From assembly GCA_039619475.1 (NCBI GenBank), contig CM077115.1, positions 138,210,172 through 138,274,171 on the forward strand: DNA of 64,000 nt, read 5' to 3'. Each line of letters starts with the position of its first letter. The stretch's first letter is position 1. The notes beneath the pieces were generated by a model. The model worked only from the letters and a program-made list of their open reading frames with translations. It did no database searches and had not been told where the DNA came from. Positions 1-11,447 of the stretch are shown piece by piece. Made by a program: the position numbers and the translations under genes. The DNA is from Icerya purchasi. Lineage: Eukaryota; Arthropoda; Insecta; Hemiptera; Monophlebidae.

Positions 1-1379
1 AAAGTCTTTTAAAGTTCAGCGATGTACTCATGTCACGCTCACTTCGAGTTATTTTAAAGATTGGTTGCGCATGTAACGCCTTTTAGGCTGCATCATAAAT
101 CTTTGTTCAAATTTAAAATGTAGGACTTTTGTCAGTTACGTATTTTCAAAAATCTATTCCAGCGTACTCACATTAGCAATTCATTTTAGGTTTTAGGTTC
201 ATATTTTAGTGAATGTGAAACCGCTAGTTTTGTACTTTTTAATTTGTTTAATTCACGTTTATATTTCAATCAATCTAAGTCGACATATTTAGTTTTATAT
301 TGATTTACTTTAAAACTAGATTTATTCATTTATTTCATTTTCACGGTTCCCAGTTATTCAAAAATCTCCGATGGAGGAACTTACAAGTAAAACGTGCTAT
401 TTATGTACAAGATGTTACTAATTGTATTTATATATTAATGTAATGTCATTCTTACCCCGATCCCCAACATTTTTTTATATCACAGAAATTGTCACGAAAC
501 GTGACATGCTGTATATAAATGGATGACAACCGCATTCTTATACAAAGTACAAACAAAATGGATTGCTTGACATTGTCAATTCTCTTCTTTCTATACGAAG
601 TACAGAAGTGATAGAACTGAAGTCCGGAGTGCCTCCAGGGGAGGCTCCTTAAGAGGCACGATGAGCCAAGTTATATATATATATATATATATAGGTACAT
701 AGATATTGTATTCATTATTTTAATGACACTTTAAGTTTCATATAACTTATTCAATTTGCGAGTAATATAACTTGGTTCGGTTTTCTGGCGTACATAAGCA
801 CAACTTGGCATACGTCCCATTTTGTTTGTGAGTTTCAAAAAAAGAAGTTGAAGTAGTTCACTTTAGGAGGCAGAATTAAGCGGTAATGATATAGTGTGTG
901 ATGCTTATGGTTGTTAACTAAAAAGAAGCAGAATTGTTCTTCATGTAACTGACGTTTAAGATTCAAATCAGTGAAGGGATCCGCCAAAGTTTTGCCTGGT
1001 CGATTTATATATTTTTGTAATTACAAATTAATTCAGTAACAAATCATATGAAAAATAATTCTGAATAACAAAAATAAATCGAAATTTTGGAAATGTTAAA
1101 CAAATCTTTCAACTATTTTTTTTTTTTTTTTTTATATATATATATATACATTTTATTATGCTGGTAACAAATAAGTTTAAAAAAGTTGATCTATTTAAGT
1201 GATCGTGGAGATATGTGAAATTTTGGAAGAAGATTTTTTTCCTTATTTATTACGGAAAAATTCCTTTTTTTTTTTGGTGTTCTATTTCATAAATGTGAAA
1301 TGTTGGTATACTTTTGCAAAGCAGATATTGTATTTAATAAATTTAACGTAAAGTACAATAATTTTACATTGTCAATTGA
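1..1379. other. Noncoding AT-rich stretch
   Basis: No supported gene. It holds a (TA)n tract at about 668-693, a perfect small hairpin GTCACG-aaa-CGTGAC at 491-505, a TATATAAA box-like sequence near 513, a G/C-rich double palindrome at 629-659 and a long T run near 1117-1134 followed by (TA)n. The TATA-like sequence may be chance in such AT-rich DNA. Confidence 0.6.
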
Positions 1380-1541
1380 AAAGGATTCGGCGTTTTAGGA
1401 CCAGATCCGATGGATGATTCCCTAGAAAATACTGTTGACTCGACTGAATTACTTAGAAGCATAAGAGCAATTATTAAAAGACAATCAAATAAGATGGCTA
1501 TCATCACTAAGACTCAGAAAACTGTAACCGGCTTTTTCTAA
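1380..1541 (+). pseudogene. Possible C-terminus of a pogo/Tigger-type transposase
   Basis: An open stretch of 53 codons runs from just after a TGA to a TAA at 1539-1541. It contains an acidic segment (DPMDDSLEN), a helical-looking part (LLRSIRAIIKRQSNK) and ends QKTVTGFF. Pogo/Tigger and other CENP-B-like transposases commonly end in a helix followed by a short tail such as ITDFF, so a degraded transposase C-terminus is a reasonable reading. The end also fits the PIP-box pattern Q-x-x-hydrophobic-x-x-F-F. No DDE residues or DNA-binding domain are visible, so the family call is an inference. It could instead be a chance open frame. Confidence 0.35.
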
Positions 1542-2007
1542 AATAAAGGGCGCGATTTCTTTTAATGAATGAATAAGTTCTGTTTTAATACCGTGCAATA
1601 TTAATATTAGTACCGTAGAAGAGAATTGCAATTGAATTGGTAGTTATTATTTTTAGCTAGTTATTAAATTAACGTTACAAAACACCGTAAAGTATAAAGG
1701 GATAAATTTTTTTTATTTTTTTACTCTATAACTTGAAGGCTTTTATTTTTTAACCTTTTTGAAATTACAGTTATAATTGTTTTGAATATTATTTCAATAA
1801 CAACAATCATTTGTAAATAATCAATTCAATTCACGTATAACTTTAGTTTCTTATAAGTTTGAAATATCGTGCATTCCGTGTCTTCAGAAAGTTGATTTAT
1901 CGTGACATAAGTAATTTTTGCATGTTCCAAATTTTATCTTTTACCTTTCTTAATAAGAAAAATTGAAGTAAAACTAAAAAAGTACGCGCAGGCTCACACA
2001 CGCCTAT
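1542..2007. other. Noncoding stretch
   Basis: AT-rich, with stops in all frames. I see no repeat or motif worth naming. Confidence 0.5.
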
Positions 2008-2034
2008 ATATCTATCTATCTATCTATCTATCTG
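2008..2034. repeat. (CTAT)n microsatellite
   Basis: About six TATC/CTAT tetramers in a row. Confidence 0.9.
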
Positions 2035-2075
2035 TAGGCGAATACATCCTGTTTGTTAAAACTGTATAATAAAAC

Positions 2076-2163
2076 AAACTTTAATAACAAACAATATAGA
2101 ACAATAAATTAGATAAATACCTATTTAGAAACGTTTTCGGGCATAACCCATCATCAGCTAAAA
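2076..2163 (-). repeat. Fragment of a dispersed repeat with a hammerhead-like motif (copy 1)
   Basis: Shares the core AACCCATCATCAGCTAAAA (+ strand) and the flanking AATAACAAACAAT region with copies at 29.0-29.5 kb and 60.5 kb. Read on the minus strand, 2162-2124 gives CTGATGA, a GGGT/GCCC stem with a TAT loop, GAAA, a short AACGTT element and CTAAA, which can pair with the TTTAG just before CTGATGA. This is the order of a type I hammerhead ribozyme with a very short stem III. One extra T sits between CTGATGA and stem II. Hammerheads of this kind are known in Penelope-like elements and retrozymes. Catalytic activity is not shown here. Confidence 0.5.
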
Positions 2164-2556
2164 TAACCCATGTTTGCTTAAAATTTGTGATTTTTTAGTC
2201 TTAAAAGTGTGTGAAAATATCGTACATGGTTGCGGTTATTGAGAAATTACAAAAAAAGCAACTCACGGAGGAATCTAAAATTCAGTTTATTAAATCTATA
2301 ATGCCGCAGTCGCGATCATATTCTATATTTCAAATGTTCGTTAGAACAGAGTTTAATTTTAATCTCGATAGTGTAATTTTCATTAATAATTGCTAATGAA
2401 AATAAATTACGTGGCGCATTTTAAACTAATTAGTTGTTCGGGTACAACTCCAAAGTACGTTTTTTTTCTTTCTTAAGTTAATTAAAAATTGTTAGTAATT
2501 GTTCCGTTCATCGAAATAAGGGAATTTAATTATTAAACCGTATGTTTTATTTATAG
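2164..2556. other. Noncoding stretch ahead of a candidate exon
   Basis: AT-rich. The last 25 bases before 2557 are T-rich and end TTTATTTATAG, a plausible polypyrimidine tract and 3' splice site. The short open frame at 2211-2396 has no recognisable protein character. Confidence 0.5.
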
Positions 2557-2607
2557 AACGCAACGTACAGTACTTTCAAGCTCGAATGGAAGATGAAAGA
2601 TTAGCGG
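2557..2607 (+). CDS. Candidate 51-nt internal coding exon of a host gene
   Basis: A 51-base segment is bounded by TTTATTTATAG on the left and GTAAGTAG on the right, good matches to insect 3' and 5' splice-site consensus. Two of the three frames have stops. The third is open throughout and reads RNVQYFQARMEDERLA plus partial codons at both ends (two bases at the start, two at the end). The charged, non-repetitive composition is unlike the surrounding DNA. The length is a multiple of three, so skipping it would not shift the frame, as in many alternatively spliced microexons. I do not recognise the protein. No neighbouring exon could be matched in this window, so strand and status as an exon are inferences from splice signals and the open frame. 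Confidence 0.45.
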
Positions 2608-3939
2608 GTAAGTAGTATTTCTTGATAATTTTGGAAGTGTAATTACAAAAAATATAAAAAAACAATATTTTACCTCATATTTGTTTATTTGCATCGCTTT
2701 TGGCAGATTTCTCAAACCGTATTCTTCCGGTTGATCGCTTTATTTTATTTTATTTCAATTATATATTTTCTGCAAATTATGTTTATTTTTTTTTTATTTG
2801 GATTTGTCAACTAAGGACATTAACCAAACACAAATGATGATAATTATTTATATTTTCAATGTGCAGTGGTGGAATATAGTACGGGAATACTATGGTGGCT
2901 GTCTTTGATTATTTTTATTGATTTATTTTGTTGTAAAATACCTGTGTTAATGATTACTTTTAGTATACGTGATATTTAAGTAGTGCATACCTCTATTGGG
3001 TTGTCCGTTGTGTATCATTGTCAAATTTTTTTTTTTAATTATAAATTTTTTTCAGATTTTTACTTTCTTACGTGTTTTCGAAGTTTTTTTTTTCTTCAAA
3101 TTTTATTAGAATCGTGTAAAGTTTATTAATTTTACATCACTAAATTTCGTACGTTTTTTTTTTTTTTTTTTGCATCTATTTATTCACCTATGTCAGAGAG
3201 AACGGGAGACAAATTATGTTGAATTCTAGTCATTATTTATATGTACTTGGAAAAGACACCTTGATGCGTTTAAACTTTCTGTTACGATGATGTATATTAA
3301 AAAAAATATAATAAAATTTTTTGTTTTCCATCTAAAGTTTATGTTAACGAACTGAATTTTAGCCTTTTAAAGAAATCTATATTCAAAATACAAATTAATT
3401 ATAAATCTAAATTTAAAAATGTTTACATTTAACAATGACTTTTATCAAATTTCTAACACGACAATTGTCTCGTTTTTGTTCTGGTAGCTTCCAGTATAAA
3501 AAGCGACTTTTCCAACTCGCAAGACAAAACCGGTAATTATTTAAATGCGGCTCCTTCAGATAGAGTAGTGCGAGGAATTTTATTTTCATTCGATACTTCA
3601 TTTAAAGTTCCGACTGTTAATTGCAATACTATCCTGCATTATGATGCATGGATTTTTTTTCTTTTTTTTTCTGGACTTGTTAATCAGGGACCTATAGAAT
3701 TTAATCTGATTCTTAAAGCAACACTTACTGAATGAGACCATGAACTGTAGATAATCGGCTAGGTAATAGCATGTTCAGTTCAGAGAACCTAACTAGATAA
3801 GGTAGTAAAAAGTAGTCTCCAGTCAATCTTCAAAACAAAAATATCGTTGTTGGGAATCGTGAAAGAAATTTTTAATCCGCTAATACCACAACGACAACTT
3901 ATGTCAATTTTTTTTTTTTTTAGATATTTTAGTTTCGTT
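2608..3939. other. Noncoding stretch
   Basis: Very AT-rich with several long T runs (for example near 3157-3171). No transposon coding sequence, tandem repeat or splice-bounded open segment was found. Confidence 0.5.
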
Positions 3940-4300
3940 TTTAACCGGATCTTAGGATTTAAAAAAAAAGAAAAAATTAAAGGAAGTCAAAAACGCTATA
4001 AATGTGAATTTTCGGAGAATTTCCGTCATTGAAATCAGTTTTGTCCGGGCATTTGAAAATTTCAAAATGTCGAAACAACTTGTGCATGACGTTCTGCGGA
4101 AAAAATGTCCAGACTTGACAACCTAAAAGGATACACAAACTGATTGATTGAGAAGTCATGGAGAAGTCCTATGAGCTTGCAGAAGCGTGAAAAGGGCAGC
4201 ATGGTACATTGAATCAAGGGATATAAGTACAGAACGCTTGACTAATGAGTAGGCTTGTAAACCGTAGTGAATTCTGGAAAGGACTAGAGACTTATAGACG
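3940..4300 (-). pseudogene. I-like LINE fragment (region just after the reverse transcriptase)
   Basis: Minus-strand translation gives LVLSRIHYGLQAYSLVKRS followed by SLDSMYHAALF and AHRTSP. In I-clade and related non-LTR retrotransposons the segment after the polymerase core has this pattern (LxxSRLDYG, LDxxHHxALR, GAFRTSP). In-frame stops, among them one directly after RTSP, show that it is dead. It lies downstream, in minus-strand order, of the separate C-terminal fragment at 4460-4890, so the two are distinct insertions or a rearranged copy. Family placement is by motif only. Confidence 0.6.
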
Positions 4301-4459
4301 TAAAGGCGGGTTTTTGGAGGGAATTGTATTTTACATTTTCTGACACATAATGATAGATAAAAATTTGTAACATTTTATTCAGTAGCAAAGATACAGCAGA
4401 AGGAGGAAAAATTATTAAGGATATTTTGAATCGAATCACAAAAAAGCAATTAATATATT

Positions 4460-4890
4460 CCTGTTTATTTTTTATTTTTTTTGGGCTTATAAACCGGGGA
4501 CTTTTATCCAAAAACAATTAGAATAGGAAGGAGTCAATTATATCTTCATACGATATCAAATGTTGTTAGGAGAAAGGAACAAATAATAGGAACAATCTGT
4601 GGAGAGGGAAAAGATAGGACATAAGAGGCACAATATGGAGTAGGAAGACCAAGTTTCAATAAAATGGAATAGAAAGCAGAACGCTTAATAGAAAGAGATA
4701 AACACTTAATAAACACATGGTCGGCATCGCAAACATGCTCTTCGTTTCGGTGGATAGGACAATATAGAGAGGCAACCCACGAAAAAGCGAAAACGGGAGG
4801 AAGATAATAAAGCATGGCTTAAGAGCGCAGACGATTAATGGTGACAACAACAGAACGACGAAATGAAGCAAAACAAATTTCATTTAGTTT
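4460..4890 (-). pseudogene. I-like LINE 3' end (C-terminal Cys/His region and A-rich tail)
   Basis: Minus-strand frames give VVVTINRLRS, then PIHRNEEHVCDADHVFIKC and LPTPYCASYVLSFPS. This matches the end of I-type LINE ORF2, downstream of RNase H, where a C...C...H...C finger and the phrase ADHxxxxC are typical. The C-terminal phrase PYCASY(V/I)LSFP recurs in the + strand copy at 41.5-42.2 kb, so both belong to one family. The coding part is followed, in element direction, by an A-rich tract (about 4465-4485), the probable 3' tail. Stops and a frame change are present. Confidence 0.65.
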
Positions 4891-5987
4891 TTTTTTCAAA
4901 TGTTTAAAAATGGGGTAAAATAACGAATTTACCAATATGCATTAGATTATAAATTGTTCTTGCTCACCTTTTGTTACTCAACCGATATGGATATGTGTAC
5001 TGGAGCTAATTTTGCTCACACGAAAAAAAGAAAACACGGCTTTCAATGAAGCGCTTGTAGAACCAAAGTGACTGTCTGCAGCTCCTTACAAATGAACTCT
5101 TTAAGAATTAGTTGAATTATTGTTCCAGACACCTGATACAAGACGAATACAGAAAATGAAAAATTTAAAGCTGTAAATGGCTTCTGCCACCTTTATAAGG
5201 GACATGGGTACGGCGGATTGGCAGACGCTTTTTTAAAGTCTATACATAACCCTTTCTGGTCAGTCAAAAACTAGAAGTTTTTTTTCTAAAACAGAAACAA
5301 TTGCATCTTGTACTAGATGCTTCAATAGTTTTGCAGAGAACAAACAATTTAAAATATGAGTTTTTTTGCTAACATAATTGAATAGGAAGTGGTGTTATTT
5401 GTTATATTTTGGAAGTATGGCGTGATCTTTTCGTCCCTGGTGAAATGTAAGATGATGAATATCTGCTGATATATTTTTTTTCTAATGAATGTAAATTGAA
5501 CGGCTTGTACAACGGTAATAATGATGGTTTGATTAAGTTTTAAAAAATTTTGTATAAAAAGTAATGTAAAACTATAAACTACGATTAGTCGGCTGGATGC
5601 ATAATAGTAATAAGTGCCTATGTAATCTAAAATTCAGGTACCAGCGTTCAGAAAATACTTATCTAATTTTTAAAGAAAACCTTAGGTTAAAACATTGTTC
5701 TATTTTTCTTATATATGTCAAAATATATAATTTTCTTTGGTTTCACAAGTTTGGCGTTTTTATTGTATTTATTTTTTTAATAACTAGCTGACGCTAGTTA
5801 TCATTAGACTTTATTTCTCCTGTAACGTAATAAAAAAATTTTATTACGATCTTGTGTGAGGAATTGTCGAAAACTTGCCATAATAGATCTGTTAGAACTT
5901 TTCGAAAAATTCGATTTAAACAAAGTATTTTATCAAAATGCAGCTTAAACGTAGCGAATATTGAACTTAAAGTAGATTGAGACGTTA
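4891..5987. other. Noncoding stretch
   Basis: AT-rich. Short open frames at 5597-5791 and 5794-6000 have no recognisable protein features; the second overlaps the start of the Harbinger-like element. Confidence 0.5.
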
Positions 5988-6985
5988 GCCCGCCACACAC
6001 GTACGGTTTTGTTTGTGGATTTGCGCGCAGGTTTTAGAAAATGCCGGAAATGACTTGGCGTTAAATGTAATGGGAGACGTCTGACTTGGCCCGTAACGAT
6101 ATCTGTAAAACCAGCGAACTTATCTTTCGTGCAAAGTAAAACACCACGGAGTTTTGTTCACGGATTTCGCGTAGGTTTACTTAGCGATTTCACTGGTGGT
6201 TTCATCACGTCTTTCTTGTGGTTTTAAAACCGTTCCTTTCTTCTTTTTTTTTTACAATTTCAATACAATTACTATTATTAATTTAATTTTTATTTGTTCG
6301 TGTTTAGAATTAATTAGTAGTTCCTTAAAATGAGTATTCGATATTGTGCTATAAAGACACTTTTTCGTTGAGTTTATTAATATTTACAAAATCCCCGTCG
6401 AGTATTGTATTTGTAACATCTCTTTTTTGGTATTTAGGAACGTTTACGTAGCTATCAAACGTTCCTCTGCTGATATGGCTTCTCCCATAACTGTATGTTT
6501 CTTTGTTAAATCGCTTCCTTGTAAAAATAATTAATCAATTTTTTTTTCTGGATCTACCCTCCTTAAATATTTCCTAAAATCGTGAGGATCATTATTTTCT
6601 TGGAGTTCGTTTAATAAAGGCAAGTGATTTAACCGGTTTAATCCACTTTGTACGTTTTTAAGCTGCATTACTTTGCCTTTTGAGCACATAAATCATAGCA
6701 TAAGCATAATCATGTTTTTGTTTTTTTGGTGAACCATAATAAATAAAGTCCATCTTTTTATACAACGCGAAAATCATAGATTTAATAAAAAGCTGTTAAA
6801 CTGCTGTGAAGGTTGTATCGGTTTTTACGATTATTCAAGAGGTCAGATACTTGCCTGCAGGCAAGTCCGTGGACTTATCTTTTCCATCTAAAATGAAGCG
6901 CAGTTTTAATCCGTATAGTTTTCGCCACGATCGAGATCTCTGGCGGTCAAGTCCGCTGATAAAACCGTACGTGTGTGTGGCGGAC
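5988..6985. mobile_element. PIF/Harbinger-like DNA transposon relic, about 1.0 kb
   Basis: Inverted ends are GCCCGCCACACACGTACGG at 5988 and the reverse complement of GTCCGCCACACACACGTACG at 6985, both followed inward by TTTT. TTA lies immediately left of 5988, and TTA occurs two bases beyond the right end (6988-6990), close to the TWA target duplication expected of PIF/Harbinger. The exact right end is uncertain by a few bases. A decayed transposase segment lies inside on the minus strand. At about 1 kb the element is much shorter than an autonomous Harbinger, so it is internally deleted. Confidence 0.65.
6545..6735 (-). pseudogene. Harbinger transposase remnant (N-terminal part)
   Basis: Minus-strand translation reads RTKWIKPV, then LLNELQENNDPHDFRKYLRR and VDPEK, with a stop and a frame change between the pieces. 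Harbinger/ALP1-like transposases begin with a basic W-V-x-P segment followed by L..EL...D...F..YLRM. The correspondence in order and spacing supports the family. None of the DDE catalytic region remains. It lies between matching inverted ends, which supports the call independently. Confidence 0.55.
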
Positions 6986-8334
6986 TATTAGCTCCAACAA
7001 GCCACTAGTGCATGCGTGAATTTGCATGTACGCGCGCGCATCTATAAATACTTATATCGAGGCCAAGTCTTTATTCACTCATTTATTCCTATTTCTAACA
7101 CCGAGCCCGAACTGTTTAATGTGGAAACTTGGAATTCCAAAGTGTTTGCATTATTTTTATTTTTATTATGAAGATATTAAATTAGGAAGGATTTCTGTTC
7201 ATTCCTTATGACGATGAAGAGAGTTGAACTTTTTTTTTTGGAAATGTGTTTGTTTATCGAAAACTATTGTTTGAAGATAATCGATTTTTCGAGGCAGATT
7301 TTATTGGTCCGGTCGTTATGCCGTGTTGAAAAGAAACGGTTAACGCTGATTTTGGTTAATAATGCGATAATAAATGATTTTATTAAAAAATCGGAAGGTA
7401 TAAATAAAATTGCCGATTTATAAACGTATTTATTATATTCAAAATCTTAGTCCGCATTATTTGTAATAATTTTTTTATTTCTTTAAAATTGTGTGTATCT
7501 TTGTTAATTTCTGTAACAGAATTAAAACGTAATATTTATGATAAAAGATACATTTTTCATTATTTTACGTATTTAAAATTCAAAAAAAAAAAAAAAAGAA
7601 GAAGAGAAATAAATTTTACGGAAGTAAAGAGATTTAATAATTGCCAAAATAATACACATTTGTTTTAAATATTTTCGGATGTTTTTCAACCATCGAGACT
7701 GACATATGGGGACCAGTTTTATTTTATCACTCTCTCTTTTTCTAATTGCTGTTATAAAAACTCGAGTTTCCAAGCTCTATAACATGTTCTTAGGTTTATC
7801 CATTTTATATCTGTATAGATGAAAATGATGTGTAACGTAGAACACAATTAAACTAAGCACGATGATATTATTATACGTATTATTATGTGTTTGTATTGCA
7901 TGCGTGAATTCATAATTCCCTCTTAATTTTTGTTAATTAGATTTTGTTCCTATCGATTTACGAGATTATATAAACAAAAAAATGGCGCGCAATTATGAAA
8001 ATAGAAAAACATAATCATGCCGATTTTTACTTATTTATTATAATTTTTATGAAGTAAGGTATTTCATTCGGCCATTATTTTCTCTTTGATGGGTTTTGTA
8101 TGTTTAGCGGTATAATAATACATTGAATTGTGTTTATATTTTATTCTTAATTATTATTCACAATAGTATTGTAACGTAATATCCTATTATTGCATTATTT
8201 TTCTCTTTTGAAATTTGTTATATAGTACAAAGCATATCTTTTCTCATTTACTTTGTTATTGTTAAATTTACATTTAAGAAAAATATATATGCGTGTATAT
8301 GTAACTTTTTCGCTTTAGGATTATTAAGTATATG

Positions 8335-8336
<2 letters not shown>
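6986..8336. other. Noncoding stretch
   Basis: AT-rich. The open frame at 7208-7423 encodes an unrecognisable hydrophobic and basic peptide, best taken as chance. An A run lies near 7581-7596. Confidence 0.5.

Positions 8337-8396
<60 letters not shown>
8337..8396. repeat. (TA)n microsatellite
   Basis: About 30 uninterrupted TA dinucleotides. Confidence 0.95.
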
Positions 8397-8398
<2 letters not shown>

Positions 8399-9490
8399 CG
8401 TGAACGCTTTATATTACGTTTTAACGCGTTAGTTCATATGTAATAACACCGTTCAATATTGTTGTAATCTGTAAATGTATCCTGTAAATTTTTATAGTTT
8501 TTCTCTTTTTAGCTTGATTTTTCTTACGCTAGATTATATAAATTGTTAGTATTTTATGTTTTATTAGTCCGATAGAGTTGTACCTGTACAATTATAATAC
8601 TACATTCAATTGTCTTTTTATATAAATTTCTACTTGTATTATGTTAAATGAAATAAATGCATTTTTAAATATGACTGTTTACGTTATTTTTACACGCTTA
8701 ATGAAAACCTATAATCGGTGTTGCCCAGGATTTTTTGCAGAACTTTAAGATGATGTAAGTTTTCTAGCGTTGAAAATACATCCCCGGTGTTCGTTAAAAT
8801 ACCGAAAATTACGCGGTATTTAAACATAAATGTTTCACTATGTTTAAATTAATTTTTACGTATTATTTAGTTCAGTTAATAAAAAATGATAATATTGAGA
8901 AAAAAAATGGAGTAGGGAATATTGGTATGTAGGGGTACTCTCATCAGTATAAATAACAAGTTTAGCTGGTAAAGTTTGAATAACGTTGCAGATAATTTAT
9001 AAACGGTGTCTTAAATAAAAACGCTCGCTGATGGGCAAACGAGTTTGTACTTTTGAAAGTTTCTTCTGACTCCGTTATTTTATAAACACTACGGTAACGA
9101 AACTTTTCTCCGGCTGAGTCTTCGTTTTTTATTCGCATTAATATATTTATCAACCGTCTGGGGAAATATTTTAGATACTCGATTTACACCGATTTTTAAC
9201 GGTTACTAGGAAACGCAGAATGAAACGATACCCTCCCCCCCCCCCGTTGGCAGTTAAGCTAACTTGAATTTATTGTGATCTTTAGAAAGTCCGAGAGCAA
9301 AGTGCGCGGTAAAATGAAGAACTGACCTAAAGGAACTTCTTCGGAATTATTCGACTTTTTAGCGGTCATGCTAGTTTAATTATTCGCGTTATCAGTGCTG
9401 ACATAAAAATTAAGTAGCTCTTAATTAGTTGAATGGATATTAGATATTTTATTATTCATGACTGTTTCTGATAATTTTTCAAACAGGAAT
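8397..9490. other. Noncoding stretch
   Basis: AT-rich with a C-run near 9235-9245. No gene or repeat supported. Confidence 0.5.
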
Positions 9491-9685
9491 ATAACTTTTT
9501 ATATTAACTTAATCGAGAAATCTCTATTTAAAAAATATGTATATAATCTCCGACACAGAAACATAGTCCCATGGATTCATGGTGTATATTACTCTTACGA
9601 CACCGCGTTCCTGAAACATGACGGGGATTATATAAATATTTTTTTTAAATAGAGATTTCTCTTTTAAGTTGATATAAAAAGTTAT
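9491..9685. mobile_element. Short inverted-repeat element (MITE-like, 195 bp)
   Basis: The left arm 9491-9552 and right arm 9624-9685 are inverted copies of each other over about 62 bases with few mismatches. Shared blocks include ATAACTTTTTATAT, GAGAAATCTCTATTTAAA and TATATAATC. The 71-base centre is less AT-rich and unrelated. Size and structure fit a miniature inverted-repeat transposable element or a hairpin-forming repeat. No clear target duplication was found and no coding capacity is visible, so the superfamily is unknown. Confidence 0.65.
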
Positions 9686-10389
9686 TTTTATTTAAATGGA
9701 TATATTGGAAATTTATAGATGATCATATCTTGTTAAGCGTTTTTTTTTTTTTTTTGCAAACTGTCAAGAAGAGTACTAATATTTTTAGTGCGGTCAAAAT
9801 AGTCGAACATACAACAGAGAATGATTAGCACGTAAAAGTTGAACTTTTCATTATAAATTGAAGCTGCTCTCGGGAAGTTTTTCATTACCGGGCGTGGCGA
9901 TTATTCATTTTTTGGTGTTGTTTTTCGTTAGCCATCTTGGCAGTTGTGTCGTAACGGAAAATTTTTTTCAATAGAGTGAAGTGAAGATACCTTTAATAGT
10001 AAGACCTGTGGGGATGCGAAGAAGGTTCCAAATGTACTTAATGGGAATGCAAAGAGAATAGTGGAGCTACAGTTGCTTTCTGTAAGCCACCTTTACTTTT
10101 TTAGTCCCATTTGGCGGCACTTAATTCGATTTCGGAATAGATAGACTTAGGGAAAACTGAAATCCAAAGCGCCAGCTCGTTTAGTGGCTGGACTCCTCAT
10201 CTCTCGGTTTTGCCGAGGATTTTGCTTATTTTTATATTGTTTGAAGTTTATATTTTTTATACAATTATATCCACTGAGTGTCCAACACGTTTATTAAAAA
10301 ACATACACAGTACAAAAATTACAACCATCTTAACTTATTCCATAACTAACAATATTAATAAACCTAGCATTATATTTAAGTAATAGTAC

Positions 10390-10436
<47 letters not shown>

Positions 10437-10771
10437 TATAAATATATATATAAAACTCGGCCATTTTGGCCTCGTAAGGGACTGTGCCCCTTGACCCCTC
10501 TAGCTTTCATTTATGTCTCTTTCTCTTCTATACTTTGTATAAAATGATCAAAATTTACAACGTAATTCTTACTGGCATCAACACAAAAAGAAAAACAAAA
10601 CATAATCACAAAAATCCTATCCTAACATTTAACTTTCATTATATAAAATTAAGATATTGTTTCATTACATTTTTCGTTACATATTTCGTTACATAAAATT
10701 GGGATATTTTTTTGAATGAAGGGTAGCCTAAGAACTACATTGTAATTAATATACATATATATGTATTGGAA
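9686..10771. other. Noncoding stretch with (TA)n
   Basis: Contains a T run near 9740-9754 and an interrupted (TA)n/(TAA) tract at 10390-10453. The 10484-10696 open frame is not protein-like. Confidence 0.55.
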
Positions 10772-10950
10772 TAGATGAGGGATGGGCACGTTGTTACAAT
10801 TTTTAGATAATTGTCAATATGACAAAGCCTATCACATAATTTATACATTTGATTGTTTTTATCGATATTCAGATAGTAAAATATTACTAAAAAATTATTA
10901 AAATTTACGTTATTCTTTCACAATGGACAATTTAATTTAAAAAGTCGATT

Positions 10951-11011
10951 GTAACAACTTGCCCCTGATTCGGGGCCAGTTGTTACACCTTTGGAGCACG
11001 TTGTTACGGTA
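10951..11011. promoter_or_regulatory. Left subterminal palindromic sites of the pogo-like element
   Basis: TGTAACAACTTGCCCC and GGGGCCAGTTGTTACA face each other across six bases, followed by another GCACGTTGTTACGG. The same word is in the terminal repeat. Repeated subterminal words of this kind are usually transposase binding sites; that role is inferred. Confidence 0.5.
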
Positions 11012-11132
11012 GATAAATAAATGAAATCATCAAAGATAAATCAAAATGTAATCTTTATTTTTAAACGTTATAGACAAAACGAACATTTTAAACAATCTTA
11101 TAGTAATAATCTGCAATTACAGTATCTATAAC

Positions 11133-11447
11133 TTAATTTTTAAACTGTTTCGATTTCTGGATTGGGGTAGGGGCGATCAGTGACATAAGAAGGTGCAAAG
11201 TCATTGTCTTGAAAAACATCATGATTGTTCCTGTCGATTTTAATCCAACCATGATATTTGCAGGATTTAGGGAAAGTGGCAGTGAATCTTTCACCGGACC
11301 TGGGAGATCATGAATCGACATTGTTTTTCCTGTATGATTATGCATCCAGGCTGTTTGTACTCGATTAAGGTAGTTTTTAAATGGACCATAAACTCTCACA
11401 TCTAACGGCTGTAAATTGTAGGAGTAGTGTGGTGGAAATGACAGCAT
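11133..11447 (-). pseudogene. Pogo/jerky-type (DDE_1) transposase, C-terminal fragment
   Basis: A 104-codon open frame begins SFPPHYSYNLQPLDVRVYGP and continues FKNYLNRVQTAWM, GKTMSIHDLPGPV and SLNPANIMVGLKSTG. Pogo-family and jerky-like transposases carry LPPHxSHxLQPLDxxxFxPxK followed by a helical region and a NxxxGFxxTGIxP motif, in this order. The fragment therefore covers the end of the DDE core, where the third acidic residue is D in QPLD, and the following helix. The upstream catalytic residues and the HTH domain are absent in frame, so it is a broken copy. It sits centrally within matching inverted ends. Confidence 0.75.

Noticed and set aside
512..520. TATATAAA as a real core promoter
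   Set aside because: Such words are frequent in AT-rich DNA, and no open or spliced transcript can be followed downstream.
4284..4517. 77-codon minus-strand open frame
   Set aside because: Lies between two LINE fragments and the A-rich tail; no independent protein features.
8337..8396. (TA)n tracts as regulatory or origin sites
   Set aside because: Ordinary microsatellites; several equal ones occur in the window.
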